Positions 16,591-24,956 of a DNA stretch of 43,458 nucleotides are shown piece by piece. Under the pieces are notes generated by a model that worked only from the letters and a program-made list of their open reading frames with translations, had not been told where the DNA came from and did no database searches. Every line of letters begins with the position of its first letter. Position 1 is the first letter of the stretch. Where the stretch lies: positions 1-43,458 of the forward strand of contig NZ_WWJT01000214.1 of the NCBI RefSeq assembly GCF_009865385.1, written 5' to 3'. Made by a program: the position numbers and the translations under genes. The stretch is from Streptomyces sp. SID486. GTDB taxonomy: Bacteria > Actinomycetota > Actinomycetes > Streptomycetales > Streptomycetaceae.

Positions 16591-17786
16591 GCGGCACGAC
16601 GCTGCGGGCGCTCCCCGACACCTGGCCCGGACTGACCCGGCTGCCCGGCCACCCGGCGGCCCACATGGGCGGCGGTGCCGCGGCCCGGCTGGGCGATGCG
16701 CTCGCCCTGCTCGGCGCCGACCGGGTGCTCGTGGTGCACGGCCGGACGTCCTACCTGCGGTCCGGCGCCGACCGGAGCGTCGCGGCCCTGTCGGAGCGGC
16801 ACACGGTGGAGCACTTCGACGGAGTGCGTCCCAACCCCGGCATCGGGCAGATCCGGGCCGGTATCGACGCCGTACGGCGTTTCGCGCCCCACGCGGTCGT
16901 CGGCATCGGCGGCGGCAGCAGCCTGGACGTGGCCAAGGCCATCGCCGTCCTGGCCGCCCAGCGGCACGACGCCGAGGAGTGCCTGCGCCACCCGGAGGCC
17001 GTCACCGAACGCCGGGAGTGCGCGCTCGTCCTGCTGCCCACCACGGCCGGCTCCGGCAGCGAGATGACCCGGTTCGCCACCGTCTACATCGACGGACGCA
17101 AGCACTCGCTCGATCTCGACCAGGCCCGGGCCGACCTGGTCCTGGTCGACACCGGCCTGACCGCGTCGCTCCCGCTCGGCGACTCGGTGTCCAGCGGCCT
17201 GGACGCGCTGAGCCAGGCCATCGAGTCGTACTGGTCCGTCGCGGCCGGCGACACCTCCCGGGAACTGGCGCTCGCCGCCCTGGACCGGCTCGTGCCGGCC
17301 CTGGCCCGCGCGGCGGACACCGGCAGCTTCGCGGACCCGGCGATCCGCCTCGGCACCGCGCACGGCGCGTCGCTGGCGGGCGCGGCGATAGATCTGACCC
17401 GCACCACAGCGGCACACGCCCTGTCGTACGACCTGACGGCGCGGCTGGGCCTGGCCCACGGCACCGCCGTGGCCCTGCATCTGCCCTGGCTGCTGGAGCG
17501 GCACGCGGCGGTCGGCGTGGCCGACTGCCGCCATCCGCAGGGCGCCGCAGCGGTGCGGGACGCCGTGGCCGTCATCGAGGACACCACCCGGACCCTCGCC
17601 GGCCGGAGTGTGCGGCAGCTGGTGGAACAGCTGCTGACCCGCGCGGGACAGCCGGCCCGGATCGAGGACCTGGCGCTGACCGCTGAGCACTGGCGCGGCC
17701 CCATGACGGAGGCGCTCACCTCCGGCCGGGCCGCCAACAACCCGTGCGCGCTGACCGAGGCCGACGTGCTCCACCTGCTCGGCTGA
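16587..17786 (+). CDS. Iron-type alcohol dehydrogenase (phosphonoacetaldehyde reductase)
   Basis: A 399-residue group III alcohol dehydrogenase. The nucleotide-binding GIGGGSSLDVAKA begins near residue 107. Metal ligands by comparison with FucO are D206, H277 and H291, but the second position (His198 in FucO) is Gln210, in LDALSQAIES. Homologues in phosphonate clusters (PhpC-type) reduce phosphonoacetaldehyde to 2-hydroxyethylphosphonate, which suits the dioxygenase upstream. The Gln may be normal for the phosphonate branch; I cannot check. The start overlaps the decarboxylase stop (GTGA). Confidence 0.9.
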   Translation: MSGTTLRALPDTWPGLTRLPGHPAAHMGGGAAARLGDALALLGADRVLVVHGRTSYLRSGADRSVAALSERHTVEHFDGVRPNPGIGQIRAGIDAVRRFAPHAVVGIGGGSSLDVAKAIAVLAAQRHDAEECLRHPEAVTERRECALVLLPTTAGSGSEMTRFATVYIDGRKHSLDLDQARADLVLVDTGLTASLPLGDSVSSGLDALSQAIESYWSVAAGDTSRELALAALDRLVPALARAADTGSFADPAIRLGTAHGASLAGAAIDLTRTTAAHALSYDLTARLGLAHGTAVALHLPWLLERHAAVGVADCRHPQGAAAVRDAVAVIEDTTRTLAGRSVRQLVEQLLTRAGQPARIEDLALTAEHWRGPMTEALTSGRAANNPCALTEADVLHLLG

Positions 17787-17843
17787 CACCGCACGACGAA
17801 CCGCGACGAAGCACGACTGGCACACGACGAAAGGCGGACGACG

Positions 17844-18875
17844 ATGGCCACTGGCCGCGTGCTGTACACCGACCCCGCGTGGCTCGTGGAGGACGGTACC
17901 TGGAGCCACGAACGGGCCACGGTGGAACGGGAGATTCTCGGACCGGACGTGGAGTTGCGCTTCGGCCCGTACGAGAACGGCCGCTACCTGGTCGACAGTC
18001 CCGCGATGCGTGCGGCGGCCGGGGGGTGCGAAGTGCTGGTGGTCTACCGCACCCAGGTCACCGAGGAACTGCTCGACGCGGCCGGGGACCGGCTGCGCGT
18101 GGTCGTGCGCCAGGGCGTCGGCGTGGACAACCTCAACGCCGATCTGCTCGCCGTCCGCGGCATCCCCGCCTACAACGTGCCCGACTACTGCGTGGACGAG
18201 GTCGCCGCGCACACCTCGGCGCTCGCCCTGGCGCTGGAGCGGCAGCTGATCCCCCAGCACCGGACGCTGACCGGGGGGACCTTCGACATCTACGCCGGCG
18301 GCGTCCCGCACCGTACCAACCGGCGCACCCTGGGCATCGTCGGCTTCGGCCGTATCGGCCGCGCCGTCGCCCGGCGCCTGGGAACCTTCTACGGCGAGGT
18401 CCGGGTCTACGACCCCTACCTCGGCCGCGACCTCGCCGAGGGTTACGGCGCCCGCGCCGCCGACACCCTGGAGGAACTGCTCGCCGAGTCGGATCTGGTG
18501 ACGCTGCACTGCCCGTTGACTCCCGAGACCGAGCAGCTGATGGACGCCGACGCGCTGCGCGCCATGAAGCCGGGCGCCTTCCTGGTCAACGCGGCCCGCG
18601 GCAAGCTCGTGGACCCCGAGGCCCTGGGCAAGGCGCTGGAACAGGAGTGGATCGCGGGCGCCGCCCTCGACGTCTTCTTCCCGGAGAACCCGCACCACGA
18701 TCCCCGGTGGGAACGAGTGCTCCGGCATCCCCGGACCGTGGTCACCAGCCATCGCGCCTTCCTGTCCGAGGAGGCCGAGGCCAGCAGCCGCCGCCGGGTG
18801 GCCGAGCTGGTGCGGGCAGCGCTGGACGGCCGCGTCGACGGCCACCCCGGCCGGGTTCCGGGACAGGGCCGGTGA
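17844..18875 (+). CDS. D-2-hydroxyacid dehydrogenase family enzyme (probable hydroxymethylphosphonate dehydrogenase)
   Basis: A 343-residue NAD-dependent dehydrogenase of the phosphoglycerate dehydrogenase/CtBP type. The dinucleotide fold is GIVGFGRIGRAVARRLG (about residues 162-178). The catalytic Arg is in NAARGKLVD (about 252) and the His in VVTSHRAF (about 302). PhpE of phosphinothricin biosynthesis is a relative acting on C1 phosphonates. In argolaphos a dedicated dehydrogenase oxidises hydroxymethylphosphonate to phosphonoformaldehyde; this gene and the coupled aminotransferase fit that pair. ATG start with AAAGGCGG upstream, 57 bases after the reductase gene. Confidence 0.85.
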   Translation: MATGRVLYTDPAWLVEDGTWSHERATVEREILGPDVELRFGPYENGRYLVDSPAMRAAAGGCEVLVVYRTQVTEELLDAAGDRLRVVVRQGVGVDNLNADLLAVRGIPAYNVPDYCVDEVAAHTSALALALERQLIPQHRTLTGGTFDIYAGGVPHRTNRRTLGIVGFGRIGRAVARRLGTFYGEVRVYDPYLGRDLAEGYGARAADTLEELLAESDLVTLHCPLTPETEQLMDADALRAMKPGAFLVNAARGKLVDPEALGKALEQEWIAGAALDVFFPENPHHDPRWERVLRHPRTVVTSHRAFLSEEAEASSRRRVAELVRAALDGRVDGHPGRVPGQGR

Positions 18876-20008
18876 CCGCGCTCTCCCCGACGGCCGCCGG
18901 GGCTCACGGCCAGGACGTCGTCGTCCTGTCCACCGGCGATGTACGCGTCCCCGTGCACCCGGCCGCCTCCGCCCTGCGGGTACGGCGGGCCGACCAGCAC
19001 TACCGGGCGCCCGCCGGCGACCCGGATCTCCGGTCGCTCATCGCCCGGTACGCCGGCCGGGAGGGAGCCCCGGCCGTCTCGGCCGAGCAGGTTCTCGTGG
19101 CGCCGGGAGCACGGCAGGCCCTGGTCGCGGTGCTGGGCGCGGTCCTGGGCGAACGCCGCGAGGTCCTCTTCGCGACACCGTACTGGGCCAGTTACCCGCA
19201 CCTCGTGAAACTGGTCGGGGGCGTCCCCGTGCCGGTGCCGGGGCCGGTCGGCGACGGCACCCTCGACATGGACGCGTGGGAGGCGCGGCGCACGCCGGAC
19301 ACGGCCGCCGTCATCGTCAACTCGCCCCGCAACCCCGACGGTGCCGTCGCCCCCGAGGACTCGCTGCGGGCCCTGGTCGAGTGGGCCGGCCGGCACGGGC
19401 TGACCGTGATCTGTGACGAGGTGTACCGGGGGGTACCGCTCGGCGGCCGGGCGGCGCCTTCGGTGCGGGACCTGTTCCCCGAGCTGCCCGGGCACTGCGT
19501 GGTCGTCGACGGACTGTCCAAGAGCCACGCCCTGGCCGGGCTGCGGTTCGGCTGGGCCATCGCCCCGGCGGCCATCCACGCCCGCGCCGTCGCCGTCGCC
19601 TCGCATCTCGTCGGGAACACCAGCGGCCTCGTGCAGGACGCGGCGGCCGTCGTCCTGGCCGAGGGAGAGCCGGAGCGGCAGCGGGTCGGCATCGAACTCG
19701 CCGCGAACCTGGACCTGGCGATGAAGGTCCTCGACTCCGTCGAAGGGCTCGTCTGCCCCCGTCCGCGAGGGGGCATCTTCCTCTTCCCGGACGTCCGGAC
19801 GCCGCTCGCCGGCCTCGGACGGCCCGGTGAGCCCGGGGACGAGGCACGCCGCGCACCGGCCGCCTGGCTGAAGGACCGGCACCGGGTAGCGGTCGTGGAC
19901 GGCTCGGCGTTCGGTGCGCCCGGCCATCTGCGGCTGTCGTTCGCCCTCCCCGCCGAGCAGCTCGCCGCCGGACTGGAACGCCTGCGGCACGCGCTGGCCG
20001 CCTCGTGA
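18872..20008 (+). CDS. PLP-dependent class I/II aminotransferase (probable aminomethylphosphonate-forming)
   Basis: A 378-residue fold-type I aminotransferase. The landmarks are the N-terminal TGDVRVPVHPAA, YRAPAGDPDLR, NSPRNPDG (the NPxG loop), VICDEVYRGV and the Schiff-base lysine in GLSKSHALAGLRFGW (Lys near 217). The GTG start overlaps the dehydrogenase stop by four bases, so the two products are made together. In argolaphos a dehydrogenase and a transaminase jointly convert hydroxymethylphosphonate to aminomethylphosphonate, with the unstable aldehyde in between; I assign this gene the second role by context. The amino donor is unknown. Confidence 0.85.
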   Translation: MTALSPTAAGAHGQDVVVLSTGDVRVPVHPAASALRVRRADQHYRAPAGDPDLRSLIARYAGREGAPAVSAEQVLVAPGARQALVAVLGAVLGERREVLFATPYWASYPHLVKLVGGVPVPVPGPVGDGTLDMDAWEARRTPDTAAVIVNSPRNPDGAVAPEDSLRALVEWAGRHGLTVICDEVYRGVPLGGRAAPSVRDLFPELPGHCVVVDGLSKSHALAGLRFGWAIAPAAIHARAVAVASHLVGNTSGLVQDAAAVVLAEGEPERQRVGIELAANLDLAMKVLDSVEGLVCPRPRGGIFLFPDVRTPLAGLGRPGEPGDEARRAPAAWLKDRHRVAVVDGSAFGAPGHLRLSFALPAEQLAAGLERLRHALAAS

Positions 20009-20099
20009 ACCGTGTCCCGCACACCGACTCCCCCGCCCCGCTGTGATCCGTTCCGGACACCGCGACCAGTTGTGACCCGTTGTGAGAGGAAGCCCTTTC

Positions 20100-21035
20100 G
20101 TGGATGTCTCCGTACTGGACCGGCTGCCCGCCCCGGTACAGGCCGAACTGGACCGGCGGCAGGCCGCCCTGCCGGCGATAGCGGCCCTGGTGGAGGCCGA
20201 CGAGGACGAACCCGTGCTGCTCGCCGGCTCCTACGCCACCGGGGAGTGGAACCCCACCTCCGACCTCGACCTGCTGGTCCTCACCAAGCGTCACCGCCCG
20301 CGCCGGGCACCCGGCACCACCAACCACCCCTCGATCCTCGGGGACAGCTTCGACGGACTGGCGGGCGACCTTCCGGTCAACGTCGAGTACGTCTCCGCCG
20401 AGCGCCTGCACGACCTCGCCCGGGTGCTGGCGAACACCACCGGGGACGGCGGCACGGTCGACCTGCCGAACCTTCAGGCGCTGGAGATACGGCTGGTGCA
20501 GCGCGTGCACAAGGGCGTCGCGCTGAGCGGCACCGGGGAACTGGACCGGTACCGTGCGTGGCTCGACCTCGACGCGGTCCGCTCGGCGGCCACCGCCCTG
20601 GCCTTCGTCGGCACGCTCAGCCTGCTGGGGGACACGACGGTCCTGGCGAGCCCGACCCGTGAGCTGATGTGCCGGGGTGCCGCCGAGTCCCTGCTGATGT
20701 CGGCGGTGAACGCCTTCGGTCCGCTCACCCACGACGGCAAACACCTGCTCACCCGGGCGGCCTCGATCTCCCGGCTGTCCGATGTGCCGGAACTGTTCGG
20801 ACGGATCGAACCCCTGCTGTTCGCGGAACGCCTGCCGCACGAGGAGGCGCTCGGCCTGGTCCTCGACCTGGCCGAGGACCTGTACCGGTCGTTCACCGAT
20901 CCGCGCTGCCCCGCGCGCGTCCTCCCGATGCTCGCCCCGTTCGTCCCGGCCTGGTCGTGGACGGGACGAACATGGCCGGCGACGGAGCACGGCCTCGCGA
21001 AGACGGGGCGAGCCTTCGCGGGAGAGGGCGCGTGA
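20100..21035 (+). CDS. Pol-beta-superfamily nucleotidyltransferase (MNT/aminoglycoside NTase-like)
   Basis: A 311-residue protein. Residues 35-60 hold the nucleotidyltransferase signature LLAGSYATGEW...SDLDLLVLT (GS-x-DxD metal site), and a third acidic residue lies in LPVNVEYVS. The rest is helical and resembles the C-terminal part of minimal or aminoglycoside nucleotidyltransferases. Expected chemistry is transfer of NMP from NTP to a hydroxyl, phosphate or phosphonate group. In this cluster it could activate or mask a phosphonate (self-protection), but this is not the fold of the known phosphonate cytidylyltransferases. The GTG at 20100 has AGAGGAAG eight bases upstream. Its stop overlaps the start of Fem ligase 2. 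Confidence 0.75.
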   Translation: MDVSVLDRLPAPVQAELDRRQAALPAIAALVEADEDEPVLLAGSYATGEWNPTSDLDLLVLTKRHRPRRAPGTTNHPSILGDSFDGLAGDLPVNVEYVSAERLHDLARVLANTTGDGGTVDLPNLQALEIRLVQRVHKGVALSGTGELDRYRAWLDLDAVRSAATALAFVGTLSLLGDTTVLASPTRELMCRGAAESLLMSAVNAFGPLTHDGKHLLTRAASISRLSDVPELFGRIEPLLFAERLPHEEALGLVLDLAEDLYRSFTDPRCPARVLPMLAPFVPAWSWTGRTWPATEHGLAKTGRAFAGEGA

Positions 21036-22213
21036 CGGGCGGCGGCACGGCCGGGCGGCAGGCCGGCGAGGCGTGGCGGCTGCTGGACCCCGACCCGCCG
21101 CTGTTCGCGTCCGAGGCGTGGCTGGAGTTCATGTCCGCCCGGATCGAGGGCAGCCACCGCCGCTTCGTCAGCGCAGCCGGAACGCCCGACGCCACCGGCT
21201 TCTTCGGCACCGTCATCGGCGACAGCGGGGTCTCCGAGAGCAAGAACCCCTGGCAGCTGTTGTTCGAACCCTGCGGCCTGCGGACCCTGACCCCCGAGGC
21301 CACGGAGGCCCAGGCCGCGGCCCGGGCCGGAGGGCCACCCCGCGAGGCGTGGTTCCCCTCGCTCGTGCTGATGTACCCGGGCCTCGAGTGCTTCCCGGCC
21401 GGTCCGGGCCGCCACCGCCCCGCCGCGCTCGACCGCGCGGTCGCGGACCTCGTCGGCCAGGCCCGTGACGAGGGGCTCAGGTCGGTGGCCTTCCTGTACG
21501 TGCAGCCGGAGGAGCGGGCGCTCGCGGAGGCACTGGGCCGGGCGGGATTCGCGGAGTTCCCGCTCGCCCTGCGCTGCAACCTGCGCCCGCCGGGAACCTC
21601 GTTCGCCGACTACCGGGCCACGCTGAGCCGCAGCGCGGTCCACAGCATGGACCGCATCCGGCGCCGCATGGCCGAACGGGGGGTGTCCTTTTGCCGGTTC
21701 CCACTGACCGAGCTGGACGACGCGGGTGTCGAACGGCTCGTCGAGCTGCGCCTGCAGCACCGCGCCAAGTACGGCCGGCGACCTGACGCCTCCGGGGAGC
21801 GAGACCAGCTGACCACTCTGCGCGGCACGTTCGGCGACCGGGCGGAGATCGTCGCCGCGCTGGCCGACGAGCGGATCATCGGGTTCTGCCTGTTCCTCGA
21901 TGCCGGAGACGTACGGCACGCCTGGTCCAACGGCACGGACTACACCGACAGCCGGTCCAAGGACACCTATTTCGAGGTCTGTTACTACTGGCCGGTCGAG
22001 GACTCCTACCGCACCGGCCGCAAGGAGCTGTCCTTCAGCTACGGCGCGGAGAGCATCAAGATCGAGCGCGGCTGCCGCCTGGACGAGGTGAGCGGCTTCG
22101 TCCTCCCGCTCGACGACGGCGATCTGGAGTCGGCGCGCCGCGCGGCCCGGGCCCTCGCCGGGGGGCTCGCCCGTCCCGGCAGGACGACGCACAGGACGAC
22201 GACGGAAAAGTGA
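21032..22213 (+). CDS. Fem-type aminoacyl-tRNA-dependent peptide ligase 2
   Basis: A 393-residue BioF2/FemAB-like GNAT protein. SRSAVHSMDRIRRRMAERG is the basic helical segment of the family, followed by FGDRAEIVAALADERIIGFCLFLDAG and, near the C-terminus, ELSFSYGAESIKIERGCR. The likely role is transfer of an amino acid from tRNA to the growing phosphonopeptide. It is coupled at both ends: its GTG overlaps the nucleotidyltransferase stop, and its TGA overlaps the ATG of the transporter. It shares a layout with ligase 3 (long N-terminal half with an alpha/beta GNAT core, then a second GNAT), suggesting the two are paralogues. Confidence 0.75.
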   Translation: MTGGGTAGRQAGEAWRLLDPDPPLFASEAWLEFMSARIEGSHRRFVSAAGTPDATGFFGTVIGDSGVSESKNPWQLLFEPCGLRTLTPEATEAQAAARAGGPPREAWFPSLVLMYPGLECFPAGPGRHRPAALDRAVADLVGQARDEGLRSVAFLYVQPEERALAEALGRAGFAEFPLALRCNLRPPGTSFADYRATLSRSAVHSMDRIRRRMAERGVSFCRFPLTELDDAGVERLVELRLQHRAKYGRRPDASGERDQLTTLRGTFGDRAEIVAALADERIIGFCLFLDAGDVRHAWSNGTDYTDSRSKDTYFEVCYYWPVEDSYRTGRKELSFSYGAESIKIERGCRLDEVSGFVLPLDDGDLESARRAARALAGGLARPGRTTHRTTTEK

Positions 22214-23595
22214 TGGACACCGACACCGACACCGACAACGCCCGCAAGAGGCTGGGCATCCTGCGGGAGCGGGACTTCCGTCACTACTGGACAGCCCGTG
22301 CCCTGTCCCTGGTCGGGGACTACGCCTTCCGTACCGCCTTCGCCACGCACATCATCAGTGTCAGCGGCTCGGCGTCCACGCTGGCCACGGCGACGGCCGT
22401 GCTGCTGGTCCCCTCACTGGTGTTCTACCTGGTGGGCGGCGCCGTCGGGGACCGTACGCGATCCCGGCGGGCGGTCATGGTCGGGGCCGACCTCACCCGT
22501 TTCGTGATCCTGCTGCTCATCACGGGAGTGACCTGGTGGACGTCCGATCTGGTGCTGATCGTCGCCCTCGCGGTACTGATCGGCGTGGCGGACGGCTTCT
22601 TCCAGCCCGTGTCCTTCGCGTACATGCTGGAGATCACGCCGAAGGAGAAGCTCGTCGCCGCCAACTCGGCGCTCTCCGTCGGCCAGCAGGTCGGACTCAT
22701 CGGCGGCCCGCTCGTCGGCGGGTTCATGGTGAGCCTCGTGGGTGCCTCCGCGACGTTCGCGTTCGACGCCGTCACCTTCCTGCTCTCGGCGATCCTGCTG
22801 CTGCTCGTCCGCACGTCGCGGAAGACCGGTGAGGAGCGCCGGCCCGATACCGCGGAGCCGGACCCGGTGACCGAGGACGGTGCGGGCGGGGAACCGGTGA
22901 CCGGTGCCCGCAGGCTCCGGCAGGTCGGCGCGGACGTCGCCCAGGCGGGCCGGTACGTGGTCGGCCTGCGCTGGCTGCTGGTCTCCCTGGTGGTCGGCGC
23001 CTGCACCAACGCCGTGTACGCGGGCGTCCTCGACGTCTCGGTGCCGTTGATCATGGCACCGGAGGGGACGTCCGAGGGCCGGTCACTGGGCACGTTCTAC
23101 GCGCTCCAGGGCATCGGCGCGCTGGCCGGGGCGGTGGTGCTGGCCAAGCTGACGGTGCGCAGGATCGGGCCCGCCCTGTTCCTCGCGCTGGCCCTCATGG
23201 CACTGGCCCTCGCGGCGACGGGTGTGATCGGCGGCGGCGCGGGCGCGCTCGCGATGGCCTTCGTCTACGGGATGGGTCTGCACTTCTTCAACTCGATCTT
23301 CCCCAGCCTGCTGCAGGAACGGGTGCCGGAGTCCCTGCTCAGCCGCGTGGGCAGCCTGGCGTTTCTCGGCTTCAACGGTCTGATGCCCCTCGGCGCCCTG
23401 CTGATGGGCCCGCTGGTGACCGCACTCGACGCCCGTGGGGCGGCCGCCTGGGCGGGTCTCGCGGCCACCCTCGCGAGCCTCGCCGCCCTGATGTCCGCGG
23501 ACGTGCGCCGCCTGACCGCGCAGAGCCCGGAGCCGGACACGGGTACGCGGCCGGACCCCGCCGACGGAGACGAGGACGCCGTCACCAGGCTCTAG
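22213..23595 (+). CDS. MFS transporter, likely phosphonopeptide exporter
   Basis: A 460-residue major facilitator of the EntS-like (MFS_3) type. About twelve hydrophobic segments are visible, with GGAVGDRTRSRRAVMVGADLTR as the A-motif loop and an acidic central loop (residues 203-240) between the two halves. It probably exports the cluster product and so gives self-protection. The ATG at 22213 shares its A with the upstream TGA; a GTG one codon earlier is possible. Confidence 0.85.
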   Translation: MDTDTDTDNARKRLGILRERDFRHYWTARALSLVGDYAFRTAFATHIISVSGSASTLATATAVLLVPSLVFYLVGGAVGDRTRSRRAVMVGADLTRFVILLLITGVTWWTSDLVLIVALAVLIGVADGFFQPVSFAYMLEITPKEKLVAANSALSVGQQVGLIGGPLVGGFMVSLVGASATFAFDAVTFLLSAILLLLVRTSRKTGEERRPDTAEPDPVTEDGAGGEPVTGARRLRQVGADVAQAGRYVVGLRWLLVSLVVGACTNAVYAGVLDVSVPLIMAPEGTSEGRSLGTFYALQGIGALAGAVVLAKLTVRRIGPALFLALALMALALAATGVIGGGAGALAMAFVYGMGLHFFNSIFPSLLQERVPESLLSRVGSLAFLGFNGLMPLGALLMGPLVTALDARGAAAWAGLAATLASLAALMSADVRRLTAQSPEPDTGTRPDPADGDEDAVTRL

Positions 23596-23636
23596 GCGCG
23601 CCGTCAGTTGCCCCACCGACAAAGGACAGGAAGATC

Positions 23637-24707
23637 ATGCACAGGACAGAAGTGACCCCGCTGTCCGGCCCGTTCGACGACGTCCGCTGGGACCGGCTGG
23701 GTCCGGGCGCCGCGGTTCAGGGGGGCCGCTGGCTGCGGTCGATGATCAGCCGGCTGCCGGGCGAGCCGGTGACGGTCCGGCACGACGGCCCGGACGGCGC
23801 GCTCGCCTTCACCGGTGCCGTGGTCCGGGACGGCGACGCGTACGAGGCGTACAACCCATGGGCGATCCTGCGCCGCCGGGACCCCGTCTTCCCCGAGGCG
23901 GAGTGCTCGGTTCGGCGCGTCCTGCCACGGCTCGGCGACGGACCCGAGGAGATCCTGCCGGGACTGCTGCTGGTGGCACCCGGCTACCTCGGCGATCCCG
24001 TGGGACCCGCCGCGGACCGGCCCGCGAGCGTGCGGCAGTGCCTCACCGACGTCTGCTCCTGGGCGAGAGGGGCGGGCCTGGCCACGGTGTCGGTGCTCTA
24101 CACCACACCGGCCGCCTCGCGGGCCCTCGCAGCCGCCGTCGGCGCCCTGGGCGGCGAGAGCTTCGAACTGACCACGCGTTCGATGATGCCGGTGACGTGG
24201 GACGACGAGGAGAGCCTCGCGGCCGGCCGGTCCAAGCGGCGGCGGATCGAGGTGCAGCGGCAGCTGCGCCGCCTCGCGGAACACGGCTGCGTCGTCGGGA
24301 CAGGAGACCCCGACGAACTGTTCGACGAGGTCGTCGAGGCCAGGTGCACACTGCTGCGCTGGTACGGGCAGCCCGCCGACGAGGCAGCCGAGCGGCGCCG
24401 GCTGCGCACGCTCATCGACTCTTTCGGCAAGGACCTGCTGCTCTGCACCGCCCACCTCGACAACCGGCTGATCGCCCATGCGCTGTTCGTGTCCGACATG
24501 AGGACGTTGCAGAACGTGTACGTCGGCACCACGGAGGCCGGCCGCAACGCCCCGTACGCACATCTGGCGGTGACCTACCACGAACCCATGCGGCGTACCG
24601 CGCGCGAGCGTCACGACTGGATCGACTACGGCGTCGGCCACGGGGACACCAAGCGGCTGCAGGGCTGTGACGCCGTACCGCTGACCGGCCATGTGATCCC
24701 GCTGTAG
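23637..24707 (+). CDS. Fem-type aminoacyl-tRNA-dependent peptide ligase 3
   Basis: A 356-residue double-GNAT protein. RSKRRRIEVQRQLRRLAEHG (residues 198-217) is the basic helix; FGKDLLLCTAHLDNRLIAHALFVSD and the ending YGVGHGDTKRLQGC match the second GNAT of FemX-like proteins. AAAGGACAGGAAG precedes the ATG. It is the last gene of the rightward arm. Argolaphos assembly, as I know it, needs two such ligases (arginine, then valine), so this third one points to an extra residue, a second acceptor or a non-tRNA acyl donor. Confidence 0.72.
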   Translation: MHRTEVTPLSGPFDDVRWDRLGPGAAVQGGRWLRSMISRLPGEPVTVRHDGPDGALAFTGAVVRDGDAYEAYNPWAILRRRDPVFPEAECSVRRVLPRLGDGPEEILPGLLLVAPGYLGDPVGPAADRPASVRQCLTDVCSWARGAGLATVSVLYTTPAASRALAAAVGALGGESFELTTRSMMPVTWDDEESLAAGRSKRRRIEVQRQLRRLAEHGCVVGTGDPDELFDEVVEARCTLLRWYGQPADEAAERRRLRTLIDSFGKDLLLCTAHLDNRLIAHALFVSDMRTLQNVYVGTTEAGRNAPYAHLAVTYHEPMRRTARERHDWIDYGVGHGDTKRLQGCDAVPLTGHVIPL

Positions 24708-24826
24708 CGGCTTCGTCCGGCCCGCGGAGCCACGTCCCCCGCACGGCCGGCCCGGCCGTCGGACCGGGAAGCCCGGCGCCGGATCAGCACGCCCGGCGTC
24801 GGATGCGGGGCGGCGTGCCGTCGGTC

Positions 24827-24956
24827 AGGAGGGCCGGTGCCGTGGGCCAGGAGGGCCGGTGCCGTGGACCAAGAGGGCTGGCGCCCTGGGCTAGGAGGGC
24901 TGGTGCCGTGGGCCAGAGGGCCGGTGCTCTGGGCTAGGAGGGCTGGTGCCGGTGTC
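24827..24956. repeat. 22-bp tandem repeat, about six copies
   Basis: Units related to AGGAGGGCCGGTGCCGTGGG begin at 24827, 24849, 24871, 24893, 24915 and 24936; the fifth is one base short. The array overlaps the stop codon (24934-24936) and last codons of the leftward DUF4031 gene. Bases 24708-24826 between the last cluster gene and the array hold only GC-rich sequence with a repeated GCCCGGCG motif. Confidence 0.8.

Noticed and set aside
11150..24707. NRPS or PKS modules for peptide assembly
   Set aside because: No adenylation, condensation, carrier or ketosynthase motifs are present; peptide bonds are best explained by Fem-type and ATP-grasp ligases.
24827..24956. CRISPR array
   Set aside because: Units abut each other with no unique spacers, and no cas genes are present.
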